A DNA stretch of 52,635 bases from DAHUZL01 sp035533215 (GTDB lineage Bacteria; Chloroflexota; Dormibacteria; Aeolococcales; Bog-877). Where the stretch lies: positions 1-52,635 of the forward strand of contig DATLUG010000033.1 in assembly GCA_035533215.1 (NCBI GenBank). The letters are read 5' to 3'. Under the pieces are notes generated by a model. The model was not told the DNA's origin and ran no database searches. It saw only the letters and a program-made list of their open reading frames with translations. Each line of letters opens with the position of its first letter. Position 1 is the stretch's first letter. This document shows positions 16,927-24,817 of the stretch, in pieces. The position numbers and the translations under genes were made by a program.

Positions 16927-17311
16927 CCCGGGTCGGGCCCCGGCGGCCGACCGGCCGCGGCGGGTCGAGAAGCCGTGGGGCCACGAGATCTGGTTCGGGG
17001 TCACCGACCGCTACGCCGGCAAGGTGATCCACGTGCGGGCCGGCCAGGCGCTCAGCCTGCAGTACCACGAGCGCAAGGAGGAGACCGTCTACGTCCTCCA
17101 CGGCCTCCTCGATCTCCAGCTCGACGACGAGCAGGGGACGCTCCGCACCCGCCGGCTCCAACCCGGGTCGGGCGCCCACATCCCGAGCGGGCGTCGCCAC
17201 CGGATGATCGCGGTCGAGGACACCGACCTCTGCGAGGTGTCCACCCCCGAGCTCGACGACGTCGTCCGGCTCGATGATCGCTACGGGCGCGAGGGGACCA
17301 GCGGGCCCTGA
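16919..17311 (+). CDS. Cupin protein, mannose-6-phosphate isomerase type II-like
   Basis: This 130-residue single-domain cupin resembles the C-terminal isomerase part of bifunctional mannose-1-phosphate guanylyltransferase/isomerases. It has VEKPWGHEIWF at the start, a first cupin motif with QYHERKEETVYVLHG and a second with PSGRRHRMIAVED; the His and Glu residues would bind a divalent metal. Its GTG start lies inside the end of the mutase gene (8-bp overlap). The pair probably supplies activated hexoses for glycans. As a stand-alone cupin it could also be a sugar-binding or epimerase-like protein. Confidence 0.8.
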   Translation: MADPGRAPAADRPRRVEKPWGHEIWFGVTDRYAGKVIHVRAGQALSLQYHERKEETVYVLHGLLDLQLDDEQGTLRTRRLQPGSGAHIPSGRRHRMIAVEDTDLCEVSTPELDDVVRLDDRYGREGTSGP

Positions 17312-17319
17312 GAGGGCCG

Positions 17320-17353
17320 TTGTCCACAGTGTCCACAGGCACCCGTGGATAAC
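17320..17353. promoter_or_regulatory. Cluster of three DnaA-box-like sites
   Basis: TTGTCCACA at 17320-17328 equals the preferred Streptomyces DnaA box. GTGTCCACA follows at 17329-17337, and TTATCCACG reads on the minus strand at 17352-17344. Three such sites in 33 bp are not expected by chance here. Without dnaA, dnaN or an AT-rich unwinding region nearby, this is more likely a DnaA-binding regulatory or titration site than the replication origin. Confidence 0.5.
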
Positions 17354-17557
17354 CGAACGTCCATTCGGATGCCCCGGGCGGTGCGGCGGGCGGCTCGGCC
17401 GCTCGCACCCCCGCTCGCACCCGCCCGGCTGGGTGGGGGAGGGGTGAGCCCCCGCTCTGGGCGAGGCCCTTCCGGCGTCCCTGCGGCTAGGCCGAGCCGC
17501 GGCCGACGGGTCGGCACCGGTGGTCGGGTGCCCCCTCCCCGCCCGCGCCAAACGCGC

Positions 17558-17563
17558 TACCGT
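17558..17563 (+). promoter_or_regulatory. Candidate leaderless -10 before a 19-codon ORF
   Basis: TACCGT is followed by six bases (GGGCGG) and ATG at 17570, the same spacing as other leaderless starts in the window. It may be the promoter of the aminotransferase operon. Confidence 0.35.
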
Positions 17564-17569
17564 GGGCGG

Positions 17570-17629
17570 ATGCAGCATCTGGGTCATGGCACGTGGTGGG
17601 GGGCCGACGGCCACCCGCCCCCGGGCTGA
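17570..17629 (+). CDS. Possible 19-residue leader peptide
   Basis: A 19-codon frame (begins MQHLGHGTWW, ends PPPG) starts 6 nt after a TACCGT -10-like hexamer and stops 94 bp before the aminotransferase start. It is rich in His and has two adjacent Trp codons. It could be a leader peptide, or merely chance at the transcription start. No similarity was recognised. Confidence 0.25.
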   Translation: MQHLGHGTWWGADGHPPPG

Positions 17630-17723
17630 GCCTCCGCCCGTCCGGTCCTGGCCGCCCGGCGCGGCCCCAGCCTCCGAACGAGGACCCTCAGCTCACCGGC
17701 AGATGCGCCGGAGGAGGACCACC

Positions 17724-19079
17724 GTGACCCAGACCCTTCCCACCGCCCCGGCCAGAACCGGCCACACCGCCCACCGACCCGACGAGCCGGCGACCCGCTC
17801 CCGGGCCTGGCGGGACCGGGACCGGATGGTGGTGTCCCCCGCCTACTCCCGCTACACCGACCTCGTCATCGCCGACGGCGAGGGGGTCTTCGTCACCGAC
17901 GTCGACGGACGCCGCTACCTCGACCTCGGCTGCGGGATCGCCGTGACCAGCCTGGGACACCGCCACCCGGCGGTCTCCGCCGCGGTCCACGCCCAGGTGG
18001 ACAGCTACTGGCACACCAGTGTCGTCAGCCAGCACGTCCGTCAGACCGAGGCTGCCGAGCGGATCGCCGGGATCGCGCCGGGGCCGCTCGACACCGTCTT
18101 CTTCGCCAACTCGGGCGCGGAGGTGGTGGAGGGGGCGATCAAGCTGGCCCGGCGGGCGTCCGGCCGGCCCGGGATCCTGGTCTTCCAGGGCGGGTTCCAC
18201 GGACGGACCATGGGCGCCGTCACCTGCACCACCAGCAACTCCCACTACCGCGAGGGCTACGCCCCGCTCCTGCCCGAGGTCTACGTCACCCCCTACCCGT
18301 ACTGCTTCGGTCGCTGCGACCACGCCCCCGACCAGGCCTGCCCGATCGCCGAGGGCCGCAAGCTGGAGGAGCTCTTCGAGCACGTCGTGGCCCCGAGCCA
18401 GCTGGCCGCGATGCTGGTGGAGCCGATCCAGGGGGAGGGCGGCTACATCGTCCCGCCGGCGGGCTTCCTCGCCATGCTCCGTCGGGTCTGCGACCGCCAC
18501 GGGATCCTCCTCGTCTGCGACGAGGTCCAGAGCGGGATGGGGCGCACCGGGCGCTGGTTCGCGGTCGACCACGAGCAGGTGGTCCCCGACATCCTGATCA
18601 CCGCCAAGGCCCTCGGCAACGGCCTGCCCATCGGTGCGATCGTTGCCCGTTCGGAGCTGATGGGGGTGTGGGACCCGGGCGCCCACGGCACCACCTTCGG
18701 CGGCAATGCGGTCGCCTGCGCGGCCGCGATCGCGGTCGTCGACACCATCGAGAAGGAGGGGCTGCTCAGCCGGGCGACCGCGATCGGCGAGCGCTGCCGC
18801 TCGCAGGCCGAGACCTGGCAGGCGGAGGGCAGCGGCCCCGCCGACGTTCGCGGCCGCGGCGCCATGGTCGGGCTCGAGTTCCGGGATGCCGCCGGCGGAC
18901 CGGACGCCGACCGGGTGGCCGACATCCGAGCCGCCTGTCTCCAGGCCGGGGTGATCATCCTGTCCTGCGGCCTGCACGACAACGTGGTCCGTCTCATCCC
19001 CCCCCTCGTCATCACCGACGCCGAGCTGGACCGGGGGTTGGAGGTGCTGGCGACGGCGGTCCGGGCGACCCGCCGATGA
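17724..19079 (+). CDS. Class III PLP aminotransferase, 4-aminobutyrate (omega-amino acid) type
   Basis: A 451-residue cytoplasmic PLP enzyme that transfers the terminal amino group of an omega-amino acid (GABA, 5-aminovalerate, beta-alanine) to a keto acid, yielding a semialdehyde. Family features are FFANSGAEVVEGAIKLAR, FQGGFHGRTMGAV, EPIQGEGGYIVPP, CDEVQSGMGRTG and the PLP-binding Lys near 295 in ITAKALGNGLP. The GTG at 17724 is preceded by GGAGGAGGA at good spacing, which favours it over ATG 17703. It overlaps the aldehyde dehydrogenase (ATGA), so the semialdehyde is probably passed on. GabT-like, but the substrate is inferred only from family and context. Confidence 0.88.
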   Translation: MTQTLPTAPARTGHTAHRPDEPATRSRAWRDRDRMVVSPAYSRYTDLVIADGEGVFVTDVDGRRYLDLGCGIAVTSLGHRHPAVSAAVHAQVDSYWHTSVVSQHVRQTEAAERIAGIAPGPLDTVFFANSGAEVVEGAIKLARRASGRPGILVFQGGFHGRTMGAVTCTTSNSHYREGYAPLLPEVYVTPYPYCFGRCDHAPDQACPIAEGRKLEELFEHVVAPSQLAAMLVEPIQGEGGYIVPPAGFLAMLRRVCDRHGILLVCDEVQSGMGRTGRWFAVDHEQVVPDILITAKALGNGLPIGAIVARSELMGVWDPGAHGTTFGGNAVACAAAIAVVDTIEKEGLLSRATAIGERCRSQAETWQAEGSGPADVRGRGAMVGLEFRDAAGGPDADRVADIRAACLQAGVIILSCGLHDNVVRLIPPLVITDAELDRGLEVLATAVRATRR

Positions 19080-20605
19080 CCGACGCGGGGGCCGCGGCGC
19101 CGGTCGCGGACGGCGCCGCCCACGGCCACTACATCGGCGGCCGCTGGCGCGACGCGGTGTCTGGCGCCACCTTCGAGTCGCACAACCCCGCACGCTCCGC
19201 CGAGGTGGTCGGGCGCTTCGCCGCCGGGGATGCCGACGACGTCGACGCCGCCGTCCAGGCCGCCCGGGCAGCCTTCCCAAGCTGGGCGCGCACCCCCATG
19301 CCGGAGCGGGCGGATGTCCTCCTGCGGGCTGCCCGTCTCATCACCGAGCGCAAGGAGCAGCTCGCCCGGCTGATGACGCAGGAGATGGGCAAGGTGCTGA
19401 CCGAGGCCCGCGGCGACGTCCAGGAGGGGATCGACATGACCCTCTTCATGGCCGGCCAGGGCCGCCGCCCCACCGGCGAGACGGTCCCCAGCGAGCTGCG
19501 GCAGAAGCGCTGCTTCACCGAGCGGGTGCCGATCGGGGTGGTCGGCTGCATCACCCCCTGGAACTTCCCCCTGGCGATCCCGACCTGGAAGCTGATGCCG
19601 GCGCTGCTCGCCGGCAACACCGTCGTCTTCAAGCCCGCCGAGGACACCCCCCTGGTGGCGGTGCGGCTGGTCGAGATCCTGATCGAGGCGGGGCTCCCCC
19701 CGGGCGTCCTCAACTGCGTCACCGGCACCGGCGAGGAAGCCGGGGCGGCGCTGGTCCGCCATCCCCAGGTGCCGGCGATCTCCTTCACCGGCTCGGCCGA
19801 GGTCGGCCACGCCATCGCCGCCGCCTGCGGCGGGGCCGGCAAGCGGGTGGGCCTCGAGCTGGGGGGCAAGAACGCCATGGTGGTCCTCGCCGACGGGGAC
19901 CTGGAGCTGGCCGTCGACGGTGCCCTCTGGGGCGCCTTCGGCACCAGCGGGCAGCGCTGCACCGCCACCTCGCGGCTGGTGGTCGACCGCACCAGGGTGG
20001 CGGAGTTCACCGAGCGGCTGGTCTCTCGGGTGCGGGCGCTCCGCCTCGGCGACGGCCTCGACCCCGCCACCGATGTCGGACCGGTCATCAACGAGCGTCA
20101 GCTCCGCCGCATCCACAGCTACACCGACGCCGGCCGCAGCGAGCGGGCGCGCCTGCTCGTCGGCGGCGACGTCGCCACCGAGGGCGAGCTCGGCGGGGGA
20201 CACTTCTACCAGCCCACCGTGTTCGCCGATGTCCGCTCCGACATGCGCATCGCCCAGGAGGAGATCTTCGGTCCCACCACCGCCATCATCCCGGTGGATG
20301 GGTTCGAGGAGGCGATGACGGTCGCCAACAGCACCCACTTCGGTCTCTCGCTGGCGGTCTACACGCGCGACCTGGAGCGGGCGATGGAGGCGGTCGACCG
20401 GCTGGAGTCGGGGATCGTGTACATCAACGCTCCCACCATCGGAGCCGAGATCCAGCTCCCCTTCGGGGGCACCAAGTGGACCGGCAACGGCCACCGCGAG
20501 GCCGGCTCCACCGCGATGGACGAGTTCACCGAGTGGAAGACGGTCTACATCGACTATTCGGGGCGTCTGCAGCGGGCCCAGATCGACAGCCACCAGGGCG
20601 GCTGA
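19076..20605 (+). CDS. NAD(P)-dependent aldehyde dehydrogenase
   Basis: A 509-residue ALDH oxidising an aldehyde to the acid, most likely the semialdehyde from the upstream aminotransferase. Visible are TPWNFPLAIPTWK (cofactor binding), FTGSAEVG, the general base Glu in LELGGKNAMV near 261, the catalytic Cys in SGQRCTATSR near 294, and EEIFGPTTAII. The start ATG overlaps the aminotransferase stop by 4 bp. It resembles succinate- or glutarate-semialdehyde and alpha-ketoglutarate-semialdehyde dehydrogenases; specificity cannot be settled. Confidence 0.9.
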   Translation: MTDAGAAAPVADGAAHGHYIGGRWRDAVSGATFESHNPARSAEVVGRFAAGDADDVDAAVQAARAAFPSWARTPMPERADVLLRAARLITERKEQLARLMTQEMGKVLTEARGDVQEGIDMTLFMAGQGRRPTGETVPSELRQKRCFTERVPIGVVGCITPWNFPLAIPTWKLMPALLAGNTVVFKPAEDTPLVAVRLVEILIEAGLPPGVLNCVTGTGEEAGAALVRHPQVPAISFTGSAEVGHAIAAACGGAGKRVGLELGGKNAMVVLADGDLELAVDGALWGAFGTSGQRCTATSRLVVDRTRVAEFTERLVSRVRALRLGDGLDPATDVGPVINERQLRRIHSYTDAGRSERARLLVGGDVATEGELGGGHFYQPTVFADVRSDMRIAQEEIFGPTTAIIPVDGFEEAMTVANSTHFGLSLAVYTRDLERAMEAVDRLESGIVYINAPTIGAEIQLPFGGTKWTGNGHREAGSTAMDEFTEWKTVYIDYSGRLQRAQIDSHQGG

Positions 20606-20619
20606 GCGCGCCCGACCCG

Positions 20620-21864
20620 ATGATCGACCTCGACCTCACCTCCGAGCAGGAGCAGCTCCAGGCGACCATCCGGGACTTCGCCCGGCGCGAGCTGGCCCCC
20701 CCGATCCCGGAGCTGGACCGCGACCAGCGCTCCGATCCCGAGCTCTTCAGCAAGCTGGCCGGCCTCGGCCTGCCCGGGGTGTGCACCCCGCAGCGCTACG
20801 GCGGGGCCGGCTTGGACTGGATCGCCCTCGGGCTCGCCTGCGAGGAGCTGGAGTACGTCGACGCCTCCTGCCGCACCGCACTCTCGGTCCATGCCGGGCT
20901 CTGCATGACCGGCCTCTACCAGTGGGGCACCGAGGCCCAGCGCCAGCAGCTGCTGCGCCCGCTCGCCGAGGGGCGGCAGCAGGGGTGCTTCGCGCTCACC
21001 GAGCCCGATGCCGGCAGTGACGTGCGGGCGCTCCGCACGGTGGCGCGCCGGACCGGCGACACCTACCTCCTCCGCGGCCAGAAGGTGTGGATCTCGATGG
21101 GCCACTCGGCGGAGCTGCTGCTCACCTTCGCCACCATCGACCCCGAGGCCGGGTGGCGCGGGATCACCGCGTTCGCGGTCCAGCGCAGTGAGGCGGGTCC
21201 GGGGCTCCGCACCCAGCCGATGACCGGCAAGTACGGCCTGCGCGCCAGCGAGACCGCGGTCGTCTTCCTCGACGACGCGGTGGTGCCGGAGGCCAACCGG
21301 ATCGGTGAGGAGGGCGAGGGCTTCAAGGTGGCGATGAGCTGTCTCGACAGCGGCAGGTTCTGCGTCGCCAGCGGGGCGGCGGGGACGATCCGCGCCTGTC
21401 TCGACCTCAGCTGCGACTACGCCAGGCTGCGCGAGGTGCGGGGCCGCGCCATCGGCCGCTTCGAGCTGGTCCAGCAGATGATCGGCCAGATGGCGCGGGA
21501 CCGTGACATCGCTCGGCTGCTGTGGCTCCGGGCCGCCTTCCTGAAGAACCGCGGCCGTCGCAGCAGCCGGGAGTCGGCGCTGGCCAAGTGGGTCAACAGC
21601 GACAATGCCCGCCGCTGCGCGGACGACTGCCTCCAGGTGCACGGCGCCACCGGCTTCAGCGAGGAGTGCCCGGCGGCGCGCTACCTGCGCAACAGCCGGG
21701 CCACCCTCATCTACGAGGGGACCCGCGAGCTCCAGACCGTGCTCGCCGGCGAGTACGCCCTCGGCTATCGCGAGGACCGGGCGGTCCGACGACCGCTGCC
21801 GGCCTGGCCCGACGAGGGCGAGGAGGCCGCGCGGCCGACCGCCGCCCCCGTCGGCGGCAGGTGA
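20620..21864 (+). CDS. Acyl-CoA dehydrogenase
   Basis: A 414-residue FAD enzyme introducing an alpha-beta double bond in an acyl-CoA. It shows LTEPDAGSDVRAL, the substrate/FAD loop MTGKYGLRASETA, QVHGATGFSEECP and the catalytic Glu near 366 in LIYEGTRELQ. It begins 14 bp after the aldehyde dehydrogenase. In an operon with an omega-aminotransferase and aldehyde dehydrogenase, glutaryl-CoA (from 5-aminovalerate or lysine) is an attractive substrate, but no CoA ligase or transferase lies within this operon. The last 35 residues are a charged tail beyond the normal family end. Confidence 0.88.
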   Translation: MIDLDLTSEQEQLQATIRDFARRELAPPIPELDRDQRSDPELFSKLAGLGLPGVCTPQRYGGAGLDWIALGLACEELEYVDASCRTALSVHAGLCMTGLYQWGTEAQRQQLLRPLAEGRQQGCFALTEPDAGSDVRALRTVARRTGDTYLLRGQKVWISMGHSAELLLTFATIDPEAGWRGITAFAVQRSEAGPGLRTQPMTGKYGLRASETAVVFLDDAVVPEANRIGEEGEGFKVAMSCLDSGRFCVASGAAGTIRACLDLSCDYARLREVRGRAIGRFELVQQMIGQMARDRDIARLLWLRAAFLKNRGRRSSRESALAKWVNSDNARRCADDCLQVHGATGFSEECPAARYLRNSRATLIYEGTRELQTVLAGEYALGYREDRAVRRPLPAWPDEGEEAARPTAAPVGGR

Positions 21865-22775
21865 GCGCGATCCCGGTGCCCGAGGCGGATCGGCGGGTGG
21901 CGTCGGGGCCACTCCCGCCCGCGTTGAGCGAGGGGGTCCTGGGTCGGCCCCAGGGCCGGCTCCGCTTCGTCACCGGCGGCATCGGACCGGTCCTCGTCCT
22001 CTGCCACGGATTCCTGGGCTCGGCGGAGAACTTCGAGGGCTGGCTGCCGGCCCTCCTGCCCCGGCGCACGGTGCTGATCCCAGACCTCCCCGGTTTCGGC
22101 GCCTCCGCCCCGCTGCCGGGGCGCCACACCGCCGCCGGGCTGGCGGGCGAGCTGGAGGCGCTGACCGACGCCCTCGGCCACCACCGCTTCGACATCGCCG
22201 GGCTCTGCCTGGGCGCCTCGGTGGCGCTGGAGCTGGCCCGCCGGCGGCCGGAGCGGGTGGACAGCCTGGTCCTCCACACCCCGCTCCTGCATCCCTCCGT
22301 GGTGCGGCGCCGGTTCCATGCCCAGGCGGCGGCGTTCACCGCCCCCGGCGTCTTCGCCGCGATCACCTGGCTGGCGCATCAGCGCCGGGCCAGCGACTGG
22401 TACAAGCGGCACCTGGTCGAGGGTGCCGAGGTGGACCAGCGGTCGGCCCAGATCAACTTCGACAACCAGCTGCGGGCCTCCCCGCGGGCCGCGCGGGCCT
22501 GGCTCCGGGACGGGCTCCGCCACGATTTCCGCGCGCTCGTCGCCGGTTGGCCGCGACCGGTCCTGCTGATCGTGGCCGCGGACGACTGGATCGTCGACGT
22601 CCCGAAGCTGGCACAGCTGGCACGCCGCCATCCCCAGGTCGAGGTGGCGGCGGTGGAGGCCGCCGGCCACGGCTGGGACCAGCCGTTCATCGAGCGGCAG
22701 CAGGCCCTGCTGGGGAGCTTCCTCGACCGTGTCGACGGGGTGCGAGCCGCCCCCGGCGGGAGCGCCCGAAGCTGA
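21861..22775 (+). CDS. Alpha/beta-hydrolase fold protein with Cys nucleophile
   Basis: A 304-residue alpha/beta-hydrolase. The oxyanion segment LCHGFLGS is near residue 52, and the acid (ADDWIVD) and the His (EAAGHGWDQPF) are in place. The nucleophile elbow reads GLCLG, so Cys116 replaces the usual Ser of GxSxG, as in PHA synthases and dienelactone hydrolases. That suggests thioester or acyl-transfer chemistry, or a lactone substrate, rather than ordinary esterase action. The GTG start overlaps the acyl-CoA dehydrogenase stop (GTGA), so it is the last gene of the operon. The first 25 residues are not part of the fold. Confidence 0.82.
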   Translation: MSAIPVPEADRRVASGPLPPALSEGVLGRPQGRLRFVTGGIGPVLVLCHGFLGSAENFEGWLPALLPRRTVLIPDLPGFGASAPLPGRHTAAGLAGELEALTDALGHHRFDIAGLCLGASVALELARRRPERVDSLVLHTPLLHPSVVRRRFHAQAAAFTAPGVFAAITWLAHQRRASDWYKRHLVEGAEVDQRSAQINFDNQLRASPRAARAWLRDGLRHDFRALVAGWPRPVLLIVAADDWIVDVPKLAQLARRHPQVEVAAVEAAGHGWDQPFIERQQALLGSFLDRVDGVRAAPGGSARS

Positions 22776-22788
22776 GAGGAGCCTGAGA
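22772..22788. promoter_or_regulatory. CTGAGA direct repeat, 11-bp period
   Basis: CTGAGA at 22772-22777 and 22783-22788 overlaps the hydrolase stop codon. It has the same half-site and spacing as those at 11839 and 46030. No TANNNT box lies 21 bp away on either strand, so it may be non-functional or act on the downstream arylsulfotransferase pair from a distance. Confidence 0.3.
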
Positions 22789-22824
22789 ACTTGGGCCGTT
22801 GTCGGCGCCGCTCGGAACTGGGCA

Positions 22825-22847
22825 GGGCCGCCCGCGCGCGGCGGCCC
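22825..22847 (+). terminator. Hairpin after the aminotransferase operon
   Basis: GGGCCGCC (22825-22832) pairs with GGCGGCCC (22840-22847) around a 7-nt loop, 50 bp after the hydrolase stop. It probably ends the operon. A TAGGCT hexamer at 22884-22889 could be the -10 of the following gene. Confidence 0.4.
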
Positions 22848-22963
22848 GGCCCCCGGCTCCGCGCCGGGCACAGGTAACCGCGGTAGGCTGATCGTCATCG
22901 ATCCGCGCTGGCCCCGGTCGCACCGCACGCGACCGGCGCGGGCCGACCGCACGGGAGACCTCG

Positions 22964-24817
22964 ATGGGACGGACCCCCCTTCTCCGAATCCTGGTCGCGC
23001 CGCTGGCGCTGCTGGGCCTCACCCTCAGCGGCGGCGCGGCGGCCGTCCGAGCGGGCGCGGCGACGACCCATCCCGCGGCCGCCCGCCTCGCCGCCGGCCA
23101 CTGCCCCGGGGTCAGCGTGTACCCCAGCCAGGGCACGCCGACCGCGTCGCCGACCACCCAGGTCAGCTTTCGGGGGCTGCCCTTCCGGCGGCTGGCCTCG
23201 GCGCCGATCCAGGTGACGGGGTCGGTGAGCGGGGTCCACACCGGCCGCCTGGTCGCCGACAGCGACGGCGAGGGCGGCAGCTTCTTCCCCAGCCGGGCGT
23301 TCGCGGCCGGGGAGACGGTCACCGTCCGCACCGACTTCCGGCTCTGCGGCGGCAGGGGGGACACGGTCCGCTTCGGGATCGCCGAGCCCGCCCCGGCCCT
23401 GACCCTGCCCAGCTTCCCCGCCCCCAAGCCGGCACCCGCCAGCGATTTCCGCCACTACCGCAGCCGTCCCGACCTGGTCCCGCCGACGATGGTCGTGACC
23501 CGTGACGCGGCGCCATCGGCGGGCGACATCCTCCTCACCCCCAGCAGCCTGCCCGGCGAGGCGGGGCCGATGATCGTCGACGGTCACAACGACCTGGTCT
23601 GGTTCCACCCCCTGGCGCGGGGGACCGCGGCCACCGACCTGCGCGTCCAGCGCTATCGCGGCCAGCCGGTGCTGACCTGGTGGCAGGGTTCGATCAACGC
23701 CGCCGGCCACGGCGCGGGCGTTGACGAGATCCTCAACGACCATTACCAGAAGGTCACCACCGTGCGGGCCGGCAACGGCTACCACGCCGACCTCCACGAG
23801 TTCCTCCTCGACCATGGCACCGCCTGGCTCACCGCCTACAACGCGGTGAGCTGGGACATGACCACGGTGGGCGGGCCCGCCCACGGTCTGGTGTGGGACG
23901 CCATCGTGCAGGCCATCGACGTCGCCACCGGCAATGTCCTGTTCGAGTGGCACAGCCTCGGCCACGTCGCCATCGACCGCACCTACCAGAGCTACGTCGG
24001 CACCAGTCCCTTCAACAGCGCGGCCGACTACTTCCACGTCAACACCATCAGCCCGCAGCCCGGCGGCAACGTCCTGATCTCGTCGCGCAACACCGATGCC
24101 GCCTACGAGGTCCGGGAGGCCTCCGGCAATGTCCTCTGGGTCCTGGGCGGCAAGCACAGCAGCTTCAAGATGGGTCCCCTCACCTTCTTCCGGCTCCAGC
24201 ACGACGTCAAGTACCACCCCGGCGGGCTGGTCACGATCTTCGACGACGAGGACCAGCCCCCGGGCCGGCTGCACGCCCGCGGGCTGGAGCTCCGCCTCGA
24301 CACCAGGACGATGACCGCCACCCTCATCCACCAGTGGATCCGTCGGCCGGCCCTGACCGTGCCGTCCCAGGGCAACACCGAGCTCCTGCCCGACGGCAAC
24401 GTCTTCGTCGGGTGGGGGGCGCAGCCGGACGTCACCGAGTTCACCGCCGGCGGTCGGATGGTGTTCGACGCCCACCTGCCGCTGGGGTTCAGCTACCGCG
24501 CCTATCGCGCCGCCTGGTCGGCCGAGCCGGCCACCCGTCCCGCGGTCGCCGCGGTGGCCGGCGCGCGCCACCGGGTCACCTGCTACGCCAGCTGGAACGG
24601 TGCCACCGGGGTGGCCCGGTGGCAGGTCCTCGGCGGCTCCGGCCCGAGGTCCCTCCGCCCGATCGCGACCGTCGCCAAGCGCGGCTTCGAGACCCCGATC
24701 GCGGTCACCACCACGGACCGCTTCCTCGCCGTGCGGGCGCTCGACGGCGCCGGTCGGCCGCTCAAGGTCTCCCGCACCGTCCGTCCCCGGGCCGCGTCCG
24801 CCCCCGCGACCGGGTGA
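22964..24817 (+). CDS. Secreted arylsulfotransferase (ASST) family protein, copy 1
   Basis: This 617-residue exported protein has a signal peptide (residues 8-32, VAPLALLGLTLSGGAAAVRAGA). An N-terminal beta domain at about 45-135 has two Cys likely to pair. A beta-propeller of the arylsulfotransferase family spans about 160-530, with LTWWQG, ADLHEFLL, WDAIVQAID, FEWHSLGHV, DYFHVN, SSRNTDAAYEV and FRLQHDV. A short C-terminal beta domain follows (YASWNGAT). ASST proteins transfer sulfate between phenolic groups or bind related ligands; many actinobacterial members are uncharacterised. The stop overlaps the GTG of a paralogue, so both are co-expressed. Confidence 0.82.
   Translation: MGRTPLLRILVAPLALLGLTLSGGAAAVRAGAATTHPAAARLAAGHCPGVSVYPSQGTPTASPTTQVSFRGLPFRRLASAPIQVTGSVSGVHTGRLVADSDGEGGSFFPSRAFAAGETVTVRTDFRLCGGRGDTVRFGIAEPAPALTLPSFPAPKPAPASDFRHYRSRPDLVPPTMVVTRDAAPSAGDILLTPSSLPGEAGPMIVDGHNDLVWFHPLARGTAATDLRVQRYRGQPVLTWWQGSINAAGHGAGVDEILNDHYQKVTTVRAGNGYHADLHEFLLDHGTAWLTAYNAVSWDMTTVGGPAHGLVWDAIVQAIDVATGNVLFEWHSLGHVAIDRTYQSYVGTSPFNSAADYFHVNTISPQPGGNVLISSRNTDAAYEVREASGNVLWVLGGKHSSFKMGPLTFFRLQHDVKYHPGGLVTIFDDEDQPPGRLHARGLELRLDTRTMTATLIHQWIRRPALTVPSQGNTELLPDGNVFVGWGAQPDVTEFTAGGRMVFDAHLPLGFSYRAYRAAWSAEPATRPAVAAVAGARHRVTCYASWNGATGVARWQVLGGSGPRSLRPIATVAKRGFETPIAVTTTDRFLAVRALDGAGRPLKVSRTVRPRAASAPATG

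Larger units (their letters stand above)
17312..17723. other. Intergenic region with DnaA-box-like cluster
   Basis: 412 bp without a convincing long gene. The left end holds three DnaA-box-like nonamers and a small hairpin (CCGAA at 17353 with TTCGG at 17364). The middle is GC-rich and featureless. The right half holds a possible leaderless promoter and a 19-codon reading frame (17570-17629) before the aminotransferase. Confidence 0.6.

Noticed and set aside
17312..17400. Chromosomal replication origin
   Set aside because: Only three DnaA-like boxes, no AT-rich unwinding region, and neither dnaA nor dnaN nearby; kept only as a regulatory or titration site candidate.
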